Origin: an uncultured Duncaniella sp. | GTDB taxonomy: Bacteria > Bacteroidota > Bacteroidia > Bacteroidales > Muribaculaceae | NCBI GenBank assembly: GCA_910578615.1 | Contig: CAJTRI010000006.1 | Location: forward strand, 35,958-66,009 | Direction: 5' to 3' | DNA: 30,052 bases | Shown here: positions 1 to 9,476 of the stretch, in pieces | How the letters are laid out: every line of letters starts with the position of its first letter | How positions within the stretch are numbered: position 1 is the stretch's first letter | Program-made: the position numbers and the translations under genes | The notes under the pieces: model-generated | Told to the model about the DNA's origin: nothing | The model's database searches: none | The model's input: the letters and a program-made list of their open reading frames with translations, nothing else

Positions 1-1937
1 ACAACATGGCGCTTGAAGGAGAGTGGTTCTTTTCCAAGAATCCTTCCGGCAACCAACAACGCCAATGGGAGCTTGTGACCATCCCGCATTCGTGGAATGC
101 CGAAGACGGTCTGACTCCCGATTATTATCGTGGGGGCGCCCGCTACGAATACATCCTGAGCCTCGATTCAGTCCCGAAAGGCAGAAGGGCATTCCTGCGC
201 TTCGAGGCTGTAAGCCAAGAGGCCGATGTCAAAGTCAACGGAATAAACGCAGGAAACCACAAGGGAGCGTTCAACGCATTCTGTTTTGAAATCACCGATA
301 TGCTTCATGCCGGAGACAATAAAATAACAGTCGAAGCGACGAATGCCCATAATGACAATATCGCACCACTTGAAGGAGACTTCACCATATTCGGCGGCAT
401 TTATCGTCCTGTAAAACTTATGTGGCTTCCCGAAAACTGCATCACACCTCTTGACTATGCCTCTCCAGGAACATATATAACCCAGAAAGAGGTCAGCGAT
501 GATATCGCCAAGCTCAACATCGTCACAAAACTGGACGGAAAGGCACTCAAAAGCAAAAACAATCTGTCATTGCGCACCACCATAACCGCACCCGACGGCA
601 AGACCGTGGCCTCGCGGTCAACACGGTGTGGCAAGGATGCCGATGGAAAGGTGGCCGTATCGCAGGATTATGAAGTCGGTTCCCCGGCCCTGTGGAGCAC
701 GGATTCTCCTGACAACCGTTATACCGTATTCCATGAACTTCTTGACGGAAAAACCGTAATAGACACATTGTCACAGAAAATCGGCCTGCGATATTTCAGC
801 ATAGACCCGGAAAAAGGATTCTCTCTCAACGGGACACCCTGCCGCCTCGCCGGTGTAAACCGTCATCAAGACCGCCCCGGCAAAGGATGGGCCATCTCTC
901 AGGCTGAGCATGACGAGGACATGGCCCTAATCAAGGAAATCGGAGCCAACACCGTCAGACTCGCACATTACCCTCATTCAGAATATTTCTATGATCTATG
1001 CGACAGAAACGGACTGCTCGTATGGGCGGAAATTCCATTTGTCGGCCATGGTACAGACAGCCCGAAATTTGCCGACAACCTCAAGACACAGCTTGTCGAG
1101 CTAATAAGGCAGAATTATAACCACCCGTCCATATTTATATGGAGCCTTTTCAACGAACTGGGAGCCGGCAGGTCGGGAGTGCCCGGTATTGTTGAAGAAC
1201 TCAACAATCTTGCCCATGCCGAAGACCCGTCGCGTCCCACAGTGGCGGCAACCAACAAAGACGACCTCCCCGAAAACAATATCCCCGATTACATAGCCTA
1301 TAACAATTATCCGGGATGGTATTGGGCCGAACCGGCTGCCATGGGGCCGTCAACTGATTGGAAAAACAGAGGAAAGCCGGTAGCTGTCAGCGAATACGGA
1401 GCCGGAGCAAGCATCCATGACCATGACCCTTACATAAAGTCGGCTCCAAAGACCGACGGACATTACCACCCGGAGGAATGGCAGGCAACTGTCCACGAAG
1501 GAAATTATGCCGAACTTGTAAAACGTCCGCGAGTATGGGCCACATGGGTATGGAACATGTTTGATTTTGCCAGCGCGTCACGCAACGAGGGAGACACACG
1601 CGGTACAAATGACAAAGGTCTCGTAACATATGACCGCAAAATCCCGAAAGACGCCTTCTATTTCTACAAGGCACAATGGAACAAGGAACCTATGGCCTAT
1701 ATCACCTCACGGCGTCACGTAATCCGCGAACATGCCGACACAAAGATAAAAGTCTATTCCAACTGCGACAAAGTCCTGCTACTTGTCAACGGTACCACCA
1801 TATCGACCGTGACTCCCGCATCTGGCATAGCGACATGGGACAAGGTGACGCTGCATCCCGGTAAAAACGAGATAACGGTCATAGGTACACGAGACGGGAA
1901 AACGGTCACGGACAGCTGTGAATGGATTCTTAAATGA
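1..1937 (+). CDS. GH2 family beta-glycosidase (beta-galactosidase-like), 5' end cut by window edge
   Basis: Exo-acting retaining beta-glycosidase of GH2, probably secreted. The first in-frame ATG is at 6, but the frame is open to the left edge and no signal peptide is visible. The protein starts directly in the GH2 N-terminal sugar-binding jelly-roll (EGEWFF, then IPHSWNAEDG), so the true start lies upstream. Numbering from the ATG at 6: jelly-roll about 1-140, Ig-like domain about 150-260, TIM barrel about 265-560. The acid/base candidate is E384 in SLFNELG and the nucleophile candidate is E463 in AVSEYGAG. The last ~80 residues look like a DUF4982-type C-terminal beta domain (VLLLVNG, HPGKNEITVIGT). 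The next gene starts 43 bases downstream, so they are probably co-transcribed. Beta-galactosidase is the commonest activity of this architecture; beta-mannosidase, beta-glucuronidase or beta-galactofuranosidase cannot be excluded. Confidence 0.9.
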   Translation, partial: NMALEGEWFFSKNPSGNQQRQWELVTIPHSWNAEDGLTPDYYRGGARYEYILSLDSVPKGRRAFLRFEAVSQEADVKVNGINAGNHKGAFNAFCFEITDMLHAGDNKITVEATNAHNDNIAPLEGDFTIFGGIYRPVKLMWLPENCITPLDYASPGTYITQKEVSDDIAKLNIVTKLDGKALKSKNNLSLRTTITAPDGKTVASRSTRCGKDADGKVAVSQDYEVGSPALWSTDSPDNRYTVFHELLDGKTVIDTLSQKIGLRYFSIDPEKGFSLNGTPCRLAGVNRHQDRPGKGWAISQAEHDEDMALIKEIGANTVRLAHYPHSEYFYDLCDRNGLLVWAEIPFVGHGTDSPKFADNLKTQLVELIRQNYNHPSIFIWSLFNELGAGRSGVPGIVEELNNLAHAEDPSRPTVAATNKDDLPENNIPDYIAYNNYPGWYWAEPAAMGPSTDWKNRGKPVAVSEYGAGASIHDHDPYIKSAPKTDGHYHPEEWQATVHEGNYAELVKRPRVWATWVWNMFDFASASRNEGDTRGTNDKGLVTYDRKIPKDAFYFYKAQWNKEPMAYITSRRHVIREHADTKIKVYSNCDKVLLLVNGTTISTVTPASGIATWDKVTLHPGKNEITVIGTRDGKTVTDSCEWILK

Positions 1938-1980
1938 CGTGAATATGGTTCCAAAACTTCCACACCGCACAACAGAGCTA

Positions 1981-4221
1981 ATGAAACATATATTTTCCAC
2001 AACATTGCTGCTTGCGACACTCTCAGCCGGAGCTGCGACCGAACCAATCGATTATGTCAATCCACTGGTAGGAACGGCATTAAAAGGAGAAGGAGGAACA
2101 GCACCCTTTGTCGGCGAGCCGTTCGCTATGACCAACTTCCTTCCCCAGACACGCGAAAACAAGATGGGAACAATGGCCTACGTCTATGATGACTCTCACA
2201 TCATAGGGTTCATGGCGTCACACCAACCCACCGTGTGGATGGGAGACTACGGATATGTGTCCATTATGCCACAGACAGGAGGCGAGGTTCGTCCTCTGCC
2301 GGAACAACGCAAAATACCATTCTCGCATAGAAACGAGAAAGCCACCCCGGCCCACTACACTGTCACGCTCGACAATCCGTCGGGAAAGATAAAAGCCGAG
2401 ATCGCAGCGGCAAAAAGAGCCGGTATCTTCCGTTTCACCTACCCGCGCACCGACAGTGCCCGCGTCATCATCCAAGGAATCAACCTTAATCCGGCTCTGG
2501 GAGACTGGTGTAACGATTACGGGCCGCGCATAGCCTCAATCAAAGGATGGATAAAGGTCGATACCGTCAACAACGAAATCATCGGTTACAACCCTGACCG
2601 CCAGTCGGCACAGATAGGCCCCGAACTCCCCGGATTCAAAGGTTATTTCGTCATAAGGCCTGACAAAAAAATCAGACGTTTCGGCACCTGGTCGGACAAC
2701 GTGATATATCCGGGACAATGCGAGACAGAAGGAACACGATCCGGGGCATATATAGATTTTGAAACTCGAAACGGCGAGGCGGTGACACTCTCTGTCGGAA
2801 CTTCTTTCATCGACCTCGACCAAGCACGTGACAACATGTCTCGCGAACTCCCGGCAGACGGCGACATAAAAAAACTCATCGCATCCACCCGTTCAGCATG
2901 GAACGAAAAACTGTCAAAACTGAGAGTCAAAGGTGTAGACAATGAGACACAACGCATTTTCAACACAGCTCTATATCACTGCTACCTTTTCCCACGGGAG
3001 TTTTCGGAATATGGACGCTATTACAGCGCGTTTGATGACAAGATACATGACGGGGTGTCTTTCAACGACTATTCTCTATGGGACACATTCCGAGCCTTCC
3101 ATCCATTAATGACAATAATAGAACCCGGTCTCACAAACGACTGGATCACAGCACTATTGCAAATGTATAAAGAGGGTGGCTGGATACCCATATGGCCTAA
3201 TCCTACATATACCAACATCATGGTAGGGACACACGGCGATGCCGTCATCGCTGATGCCTATATGAAGGGAATACGCGGATATGATGTAAACCTTGCCTAC
3301 GAGGCTATGCGCAAAAATGCCATGACTCCCCCGGACAGTGACACGTCACGCCGGTATGGCGACCGTGACAGGTGGACGGCCTTTGAGGGCCGTGCCGGTT
3401 CAAGCTGGTATCATACGATTGGATATGTACCTGACGACAGAACAGCCGAATCTGTTTCCCGCACACTTGAATACGCCTATGACGACTGGTGCGTGGCCCG
3501 GCTTGCACGCGAGCTCGGGAAGACGGACGACTACAACTCCCTCATGAGATGGGCTGGGAACTACCGCAATGTCTACAATAAGGACAAGGGTTTCATGCTT
3601 CCGAGGAACTATGACGGAACATGGATTGATATTGATGATACCGACCATCACGGCATGACGGAAGGCTCGAAATGGACATACCTGTTCTGCGTGCTACACG
3701 ATATCCCGGGAATGATAGGGCTTATGGGTGGCAACGATGCCTTTGCCGCAAAACTCGACCGAAATTTCAACGAGAACCGTTACCGCCACGACAACGAACC
3801 GGGCCATCACTATATCTATCTCTACAACTACTGTGACAGGCCATGGAAAACCCAGGAACTCATCAACAAACACACCATGGTCAATTACCATGACGCGCCT
3901 GACGGACTTAACGGCAATGATGACTGCGGCCAGATGTCGGCATGGTACCTGTTCTCTATAATGGGATTCTATCCCGTCACGCCGGGGAGCAACCTCTTTG
4001 CCATCGGCGCGCCACAGTTTCCCGAATTTGAAATAGACCGAGGCGTTTCAGGAAAACTACACATATGCGCTGACGATATAAGTGATAAAAACATCTATGT
4101 AAAGAGCGTCAGCGTAGACGGACGCCGCCTCACCGACCATCATCTTACCTGGGATGATATCAGCCAAGCCCGCGAGATACGTTTCACAATGACCGACAGA
4201 CCGACAATATTTTGGAAATGA
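1981..4221 (+). CDS. GH92 alpha-mannosidase (first of two)
   Basis: Calcium-dependent inverting exo-alpha-mannosidase of GH92, which removes alpha-1,2-, alpha-1,3- or related mannose from mannans or N-glycans. I start it at the ATG at 1981 because a signal peptide follows at once (MKHIFSTTLLLATLSAGAAT); the same frame is open upstream from 1918, overlapping the GH2 gene, but that gives an unlikely leader. The mature protein opens with DYVNPLVGT, typical of GH92, then an N-terminal beta-sandwich and a C-terminal (alpha/alpha)6 barrel. Numbered from 1981, E561 in TEGSKWTY is the expected general acid, and D647/D648 in GNDDCGQMSAW include the expected base. The family signature GFYPVTPGS follows. 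Length (746 aa) is normal for the family. It overlaps the GH125 gene, suggesting the two enzymes act on one alpha-mannan. Linkage specificity cannot be read from the sequence. Confidence 0.95.
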   Translation: MKHIFSTTLLLATLSAGAATEPIDYVNPLVGTALKGEGGTAPFVGEPFAMTNFLPQTRENKMGTMAYVYDDSHIIGFMASHQPTVWMGDYGYVSIMPQTGGEVRPLPEQRKIPFSHRNEKATPAHYTVTLDNPSGKIKAEIAAAKRAGIFRFTYPRTDSARVIIQGINLNPALGDWCNDYGPRIASIKGWIKVDTVNNEIIGYNPDRQSAQIGPELPGFKGYFVIRPDKKIRRFGTWSDNVIYPGQCETEGTRSGAYIDFETRNGEAVTLSVGTSFIDLDQARDNMSRELPADGDIKKLIASTRSAWNEKLSKLRVKGVDNETQRIFNTALYHCYLFPREFSEYGRYYSAFDDKIHDGVSFNDYSLWDTFRAFHPLMTIIEPGLTNDWITALLQMYKEGGWIPIWPNPTYTNIMVGTHGDAVIADAYMKGIRGYDVNLAYEAMRKNAMTPPDSDTSRRYGDRDRWTAFEGRAGSSWYHTIGYVPDDRTAESVSRTLEYAYDDWCVARLARELGKTDDYNSLMRWAGNYRNVYNKDKGFMLPRNYDGTWIDIDDTDHHGMTEGSKWTYLFCVLHDIPGMIGLMGGNDAFAAKLDRNFNENRYRHDNEPGHHYIYLYNYCDRPWKTQELINKHTMVNYHDAPDGLNGNDDCGQMSAWYLFSIMGFYPVTPGSNLFAIGAPQFPEFEIDRGVSGKLHICADDISDKNIYVKSVSVDGRRLTDHHLTWDDISQAREIRFTMTDRPTIFWK

Positions 4222-5651
4222 ATATATTAAAGACCTCCATCTTCATCGGTGCCATGTTAGCGGCACCATATGTACCGGCAACCAACATCTCACTGCCTGC
4301 CGATGCCACAGCCGTATATGTATCACAACGACCAGCCGAGAGACTATTCCGTTCCGAAGCTGTGGAGCAGGAAATCGAACGCGTCAAATCGATGCTGACC
4401 AACCCCAAACTGGCATGGATGTTTTCAAACTGTTTCCCCAACACACTTGACACCACCGTGCACTACCGTGTGGATGAAGAGGGCAAGGATGACACTTTTG
4501 TCTATACCGGTGACATCCATGCCATGTGGCTTCGTGACTCAGGGGCACAGGTTTGGCCGTATGTACACCTTGCCGCACGTGATGAAAATCTGCGCAGGAT
4601 GATTGCAGGAGTTATCCGCCGCCAGATAAAGTGCATTCTCCTCGACCCGTATGCCAACGCTTTCAACGACGGCCCTACGGGAGGATGGTGGATGAGCGAT
4701 CTGACCGACATGAAACCCGAACTGCATGAACGCAAATGGGAAATAGACTCTCTATGCTATCCGATAAGACTTGCTTATGAATACTGGCTGGCAACGGGAG
4801 ATACATCAGTCTTTGACGAAGACTGGCAGCGCGCCATCGAACTTGTATTAGCCACTCTGAAAGACCAGCAGAGAAAGGATGGCAACGGTGCCTACAAGTT
4901 TGAACGCAAGACCGAGCGTGGCACAGACACGATGATAAACCACGGATACGGCCACCCGGTCAATCCGGTCGGACTCGTGGCATCGGCCTTCCGCCCTTCC
5001 GATGATTCCACGACATTCCTGTTTCTCGTCCCCTCCAACTTCTTTGCCGTCTCCTCGCTGCGCAAAGCCTCGGAGATACTGAAACGCGTGAACGGCAACA
5101 CAGGTCTTGCCACCGGATGTGATGCTCTGGCCGATGAAATACACACCGCTCTGAAAGAATATGCCGTATATGATCACCCTAAATACGGCAAAGTATACGC
5201 ATTCGAGGTAGACGGATTCGGCAACCACCTGTTAATGGATGATGCAAACGTGCCGAGTCTTCTCGGAATGGGTTATCTGGGCGATGTGGAACTTGACGAT
5301 CCCGTGTACCAGAATACACGCCGCTTGGTGTGGAGCGAAGACAATCCGTATTTCTTTCGCGGGAAAGCGGCCGAAGGGATTGGCGGCCCACATATTGGAT
5401 TCAATATGATATGGCCCATGAGCATCATGATGAAGGCCTTCACCTCTACTGACGACACGGAGATAGCCACCTGCATCTCCACCCTTATGTCCACCGATGC
5501 CGGAACCGGATTCATGCACGAATCATTCCACAAGGACAATCCTGACGACTACACGCGAGCATGGTTCGCATGGCAGAATTCGCTCTTCGGCGAACTCATC
5601 CTCAAACTCGTCAACGAAGGCAAAACAGACCTTCTTAATTCTATTAAATAA
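4218..5651 (+). CDS. GH125 exo-alpha-1,6-mannosidase
   Basis: Metal-independent inverting exo-alpha-1,6-mannosidase of GH125 (formerly DUF1237), which would clear the alpha-1,6 mannose backbone once branches are removed by GH92. The start chosen is the ATG at 4218, which overlaps the preceding stop as ATGA, the usual sign of translational coupling; a TTG two codons upstream is less likely. A hydrophobic leader (ILKTSIFIGAMLAAPYVPA) indicates export. Family motifs are clear: GDIHAMWLRDSGAQVWPY, then WEIDSLCYPIRLAYEYW, where E175 is the candidate acid, and MDDANVPSLLGMGYL (D341/D342). The C-terminal GTGFMHESFHKDNP and YTRAWFAWQNSLFGELI are also typical. Length (477 aa) is normal and the catalytic barrel is intact. 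It is the last gene before the terminator at 5791. Confidence 0.95.
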   Translation: MNILKTSIFIGAMLAAPYVPATNISLPADATAVYVSQRPAERLFRSEAVEQEIERVKSMLTNPKLAWMFSNCFPNTLDTTVHYRVDEEGKDDTFVYTGDIHAMWLRDSGAQVWPYVHLAARDENLRRMIAGVIRRQIKCILLDPYANAFNDGPTGGWWMSDLTDMKPELHERKWEIDSLCYPIRLAYEYWLATGDTSVFDEDWQRAIELVLATLKDQQRKDGNGAYKFERKTERGTDTMINHGYGHPVNPVGLVASAFRPSDDSTTFLFLVPSNFFAVSSLRKASEILKRVNGNTGLATGCDALADEIHTALKEYAVYDHPKYGKVYAFEVDGFGNHLLMDDANVPSLLGMGYLGDVELDDPVYQNTRRLVWSEDNPYFFRGKAAEGIGGPHIGFNMIWPMSIMMKAFTSTDDTEIATCISTLMSTDAGTGFMHESFHKDNPDDYTRAWFAWQNSLFGELILKLVNEGKTDLLNSIK

Positions 5652-5933
5652 GAATTAAAAGACACCACGGAGACATTCTTTCACCAGAGGTTTATGAGAC
5701 GGCCTATCGGTTATCAAAGCCTTGATTAATATTGAAAAATATCGTTTGCCATGTCTTAAACGCAATTTATCACCAAATAACATCTGCTAACAATCGGCTC
5801 AAAGCAAGTTGGGCCGATTGTTTTATTTTTTGGTCTCATACGGTTATCTATTTGCAAACATATCTTAATACATTTGCAATAGACGAATGTACGCCGGACT
5901 CTTATACATTTTCCTTAAAAATAATATCTCGAA
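5652..5933 (+). promoter_or_regulatory. Intergenic region with Bacteroidota-type promoter for the Sus-core operon
   Basis: This 282-base gap holds the terminator at 5791-5831 and then an AT-rich stretch. A -7 box TAnnTTTG (TACATTTG) lies at 5869-5876. A TTTG at 5851-5854 is the nearest -33-like element, but its 14-base spacing is shorter than the usual 19-21, so only the -7 box is well supported. Transcription would start near 5883, about 50 bases before the ATG at 5934. No start-like gene is evident in the gap; a frame open from 5732 runs across the terminator and promoter and is not credible. Confidence 0.6.
5791..5831 (+). terminator. Rho-independent terminator after the GH2-GH92-GH125 operon
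   Basis: CAATCGGC at 5791-5798 pairs with GCCGATTG at 5813-5820. One G-T and one C-G pair extend the stem to 10 bp around a 10-base loop. A T-rich run (TTTTATTTTTT) follows immediately. This is the clearest classical terminator in the window. Confidence 0.9.
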
Positions 5934-8063
5934 ATGACAGCAACGAAAATATTTTTACACACCGCCATTGTCATAGGCTCCCTCATCAGTGTCGAAGCCC
6001 AGACCTGCCGGGCCAATGATTTCACTTATGGCAGATGGACTGTCAGCCATGACGGGGCCTCCCGGCTAACCACTCTTGCCAAAGAGGGTGACGCGGTGTT
6101 GAAAGATGTCACCGTACTCTTCAAGGACAGCGGACAACTGATGAATACTGCCGACTATGAAGGAGTGGCCTACTCGACAATCGATATTGCCGACGAGGTG
6201 GGACAAGGGAAAAAATTTACAGTCAGATACACATCCGTTTCCACCGATACCCCCGATATAGAACAGGCGTTTTACCTCTATAACGATAAGGACTTCCTCC
6301 TTACAGATGTAACACTCGTGGGAAAGAACGGCGCAAACATCTCCTCCAACTATATCGCACCAATCGTGTCACACGCCGACAACCTGTTTCTACCGCAAGA
6401 CCTCACAAACAGGTTTCTGACTGTGCCTTTTGACAATGACGGCTTCATAACTTACGGCTCATACCCGCTGAGCTGTACGTCCAGTGGCTCCACCTCACAT
6501 TCCACCGGGCGGGTGGCACGCGACAGCATATCGTTTGAAGTGACTGCGATCTTCAACGGCAACACCCAGAAAGGTATGGTTATAGGATCAGTCGATCACG
6601 ATACATGGAAATCGGCAATACGCATCACAGGCAGCCCTCTGACACAAGCTAAAATCACCAATCTGGAATGTTTCAGCGGAGTGACACACTCTGTCACCCG
6701 CGATGAAAGCGATAACCGACTGCAACCTCACGGGACTGTCACCGCGCCACGCGTCAGCTCGGCTCGAATGATGGTCGGCCTTTACGACGACTGGCGCACC
6801 GGCATGGAGACATTTGGCGAAGTTTGTGCCGCAATAGCACCTAAACGCGAATGGGGCCGAGGTACACCATACGGCTGGAACAGCTGGGGAGGAATGGAAC
6901 GAAACGTCAACTATGAAGGAGTCGTATCAGCCTCAGACTTTCTCAAAGAGAATATTCAGAACAAGGGCCGTTTTGGTGACGGCATAGTCTTCGTAGGTCT
7001 CGACTCGTTCTGGGACAATCTTAACTGGGATCAGCTAAAAGAGTTTGCAGACCATTGCTATGCCAACGGACAGACTCCGGGCATCTACTACACCCCTTGG
7101 TGCGACTGGTTCCCGGGCAGTGGCTCACGCCCGGTCGAGGGAAACAACGGCTATTATTACCATCAAGGACATCTTAAAGTCAACGGAAGGGTCAAGACCG
7201 TTTGTGGCGCCGGATGTATGGATCCGACCGCTCCTGCCACACTGTCACGTCTGAACTACTTTATCGACAAATTTAAGTCTTGCGGATTCAAATATATAAA
7301 GCTTGACTTCCTTACCAACGGAATAATCGAAGCCGACAGTTATTATCTCCCCGAAATCACGACAGGCGTACAGGCCTATAACTATGGTATGAACTATCTG
7401 CGGGAACGTTGTGGAGACGACATTTTCATAGTCGAGTCAATAGCACCCATCTTCCCCTCACAATATGCCCACGCACGCCGCATCAGTTGTGACGCATGGG
7501 GGGAGATGTGGCACACAAGCTACATGATGAACAGCCTGTCATTCGGCTGGTGGCTCAACCGTGTATATTGCTATAACGACCCTGACCATCTCGTAATGGG
7601 CAACCGCAGCGAGGCCGAAAATATTTCGCGCATGACCACCGGCGCCGTTACAGGCTACTGTATGCTCGGCGACAATCTCAGCACACAGGGTTCGTTCACC
7701 GGCAGTGCAGAATCTCAGAAAAAAGCGACAATCTATTCAACCGTGGAGAAAGTCAATGACGTCATCCGTCTCGGACAGTCATTCAGACCCGCTTACGGAC
7801 ACATCCTCTCCGGGGCCAACAAATCGGTAGACCTGTTCTATCTTGAAACCGAGGATTCCTATTACATCGCACATTTCAATTACAGTGTCGGCGATAAAGA
7901 CATCACCCTCGACCTCCGTTCGCTCGGTATAAGCGGCGATGCCATAGATGTATCAGAAAGCTATGAATGCTGGACAGACGAAGCGGTCACAATCAACGGC
8001 GACACCATGACCTACAAGCTCTTCAATGACCGCGCAAGACTGTTCAGACTAATTAGAAAATAA
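5934..8063 (+). CDS. Clan GH-D glycosidase (GH36/GH27-like; alpha-galactosidase type)
   Basis: Probable retaining alpha-glycosidase of clan GH-D, most likely alpha-galactosidase or alpha-N-acetylgalactosaminidase. A leader (KIFLHTAIVIGSLISVEAQ) indicates export. Residues about 25-300 form a beta-sandwich like the N-terminal domain of GH36 enzymes. The TIM barrel begins near 305 with GRGTPYGWNSWGGM. D458 in YIKLDFLTNG matches the clan nucleophile position, and D520 in RISCDAWGE is the acid/base candidate. A small C-terminal beta domain ends the protein (709 aa, normal for GH36). It is the promoter-proximal gene of the Sus-core operon, 46 bases before the IPT/NHL lipoprotein, an unusual place for an enzyme. 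The sequence departs from classical GH36 motifs (no obvious KWDxN), so the exact family and substrate are uncertain. Confidence 0.8.
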   Translation: MTATKIFLHTAIVIGSLISVEAQTCRANDFTYGRWTVSHDGASRLTTLAKEGDAVLKDVTVLFKDSGQLMNTADYEGVAYSTIDIADEVGQGKKFTVRYTSVSTDTPDIEQAFYLYNDKDFLLTDVTLVGKNGANISSNYIAPIVSHADNLFLPQDLTNRFLTVPFDNDGFITYGSYPLSCTSSGSTSHSTGRVARDSISFEVTAIFNGNTQKGMVIGSVDHDTWKSAIRITGSPLTQAKITNLECFSGVTHSVTRDESDNRLQPHGTVTAPRVSSARMMVGLYDDWRTGMETFGEVCAAIAPKREWGRGTPYGWNSWGGMERNVNYEGVVSASDFLKENIQNKGRFGDGIVFVGLDSFWDNLNWDQLKEFADHCYANGQTPGIYYTPWCDWFPGSGSRPVEGNNGYYYHQGHLKVNGRVKTVCGAGCMDPTAPATLSRLNYFIDKFKSCGFKYIKLDFLTNGIIEADSYYLPEITTGVQAYNYGMNYLRERCGDDIFIVESIAPIFPSQYAHARRISCDAWGEMWHTSYMMNSLSFGWWLNRVYCYNDPDHLVMGNRSEAENISRMTTGAVTGYCMLGDNLSTQGSFTGSAESQKKATIYSTVEKVNDVIRLGQSFRPAYGHILSGANKSVDLFYLETEDSYYIAHFNYSVGDKDITLDLRSLGISGDAIDVSESYECWTDEAVTINGDTMTYKLFNDRARLFRLIRK

Positions 8064-8109
8064 CCGCCGGATTCGGAATATTCAACAACCTCAAATAATC
8101 AATCTTCAC

Positions 8110-9441
8110 ATGAACAATTTGTTTAAACGTAAAGCGCTTTCTTTCGGGGGCGCAGTCGTGGCCATGGCTTTAATGGCCGCGTGCGGCGAAGACAAAGACC
8201 AGCCATCAGGGACATATAATCCCAATCTACCTGTTGAGCTTACAGACTTCTACCCCACCGAAGGGGGAGTGGCCACACAGATCATACTCAACGGCAAAAA
8301 CTTCGGCACCGACCTTTCAAAAATCAAGGTTTATGTCAACGACCGTCCAGCCGCCGTCATCTCATCTGTGGGTGAGAAAATCTATGCCATATGTCCCCGC
8401 AAGCCGGGTGAAGGGGATGAGAACGGACTAATCGAATGTCCCGTATCTGTCGAGATTGACGGCAAGCGCTACAACTACGAAAGCCGGTTCGACTACCATA
8501 TCCAGACAGTCGTGACCACGGTGTGCGGCATAAAGGATGCCCCGGACGAAGTCTCGACCGGCAATCTGGCACAGACCACCATGCCTCACGTAACATATCT
8601 CGCGGTTGACAAAGACAACAACATCATAGCCAGCCTCCGCAACAGGGACAGCTATTATAACAACAATAAAGTCATACTCGTCAACGAGGATGAAGACCAG
8701 AGCCGTCTACTCATACCTGACACCGGCGCTCCTCTCAACCAGCCCTGTATGCTAGATGACGGCAATACAGTATATATCCCGACTGACAACGGTCTGGACT
8801 ATTGGACAATGTCATCAGAAAACATGTGGAGTCCAATGAAACAGTCCCTTAAAGCCGAGGCCGGAGAGACGCTCACATTTGATTTCAAGCACTCTATCGC
8901 CATGTGTACCGTGAACGGCTACATGTATATCCGCGCAAAGAACGGCATCCTTTACCGTTTCGACCCTCTGACCGGCTATGCAAGCCTGGTAGACAACGGT
9001 CTCATGAGCGGAAGCGACTCCTACATGTGTTTCAGCCAGAAAAATCCGAGTATGCTCTACATAGCCTATACCAACAACCACTGTATTTACAGTTACGACA
9101 TAACTACCAAGCGCCACACCCTTATAGCCGGCGTATCAGGCAAACCCGGATACCTCGACGGCAACGGTTCGGCCGCACAGTTCCACTCTCCAAGACAGCT
9201 TATTCTCGACAGCAACGATGACATGTATATCGCGGACTCGGAGAACAACGTAATCCGCAAAGTGACGCCCGATGGCAAAGTAAGCACCGTTATCGGACAG
9301 GCCGGTGAGGCCGGATACCGTGACGGAAGTCCCGAAGTAGCTCTTTTTGACAATCCCTACGGAGTGTGTATCAACAAGGAAGGCATAATCTACATCGGTG
9401 ATTTCAACAACCAGTGCATACGGCGTCTTGCCATAGAGTAA
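8110..9441 (+). CDS. IPT/TIG-domain lipoprotein with NHL repeats, probable surface glycan-binding protein
   Basis: Outer-membrane lipoprotein that probably binds glycan at the cell surface. The N-terminus has a lipoprotein signal with lipobox LMAAC (cysteine at about residue 25), followed by charged and polar residues as in surface-exported lipoproteins. Residues about 38-125 form one IPT/TIG immunoglobulin-like domain (TDFYPTEGGVATQIILNGKN). The remainder looks like a beta-propeller; at least two NHL repeats are readable near the C-terminus (PRQLILDSNDDMYIADSENN, then PYGVCINKEGIIYIGDFNNQ), each preceded by GxxGYxDG. No catalytic motif is seen. It lies 35 bases upstream of susC and is probably co-transcribed. 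IPT/TIG-NHL proteins are recurrent companions of SusC/D pairs, and the binding role is inferred from that association. Confidence 0.88.
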   Translation: MNNLFKRKALSFGGAVVAMALMAACGEDKDQPSGTYNPNLPVELTDFYPTEGGVATQIILNGKNFGTDLSKIKVYVNDRPAAVISSVGEKIYAICPRKPGEGDENGLIECPVSVEIDGKRYNYESRFDYHIQTVVTTVCGIKDAPDEVSTGNLAQTTMPHVTYLAVDKDNNIIASLRNRDSYYNNNKVILVNEDEDQSRLLIPDTGAPLNQPCMLDDGNTVYIPTDNGLDYWTMSSENMWSPMKQSLKAEAGETLTFDFKHSIAMCTVNGYMYIRAKNGILYRFDPLTGYASLVDNGLMSGSDSYMCFSQKNPSMLYIAYTNNHCIYSYDITTKRHTLIAGVSGKPGYLDGNGSAAQFHSPRQLILDSNDDMYIADSENNVIRKVTPDGKVSTVIGQAGEAGYRDGSPEVALFDNPYGVCINKEGIIYIGDFNNQCIRRLAIE

Positions 9442-9476
9442 TCATCATAAGTAACAACGAACCAATAAACCAAGTA

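Noticed and set aside
1918..1980. Upstream ATG starts (1918, 1945) for the first GH92
   Set aside because: They overlap or abut the GH2 gene and bury the signal peptide; the ATG at 1981 gives a normal leader.
5732..6019. 95-residue + strand frame starting upstream of the clan GH-D gene
   Set aside because: It runs across the terminator at 5791 and the promoter at 5869, overlaps the real start at 5934 in another frame, and has no recognisable protein pattern.
9414..9476. Upstream GTG start for susC
   Set aside because: It would overlap the previous gene and place a non-hydrophobic leader before a perfect signal peptide; the ATG at 9477 is better.
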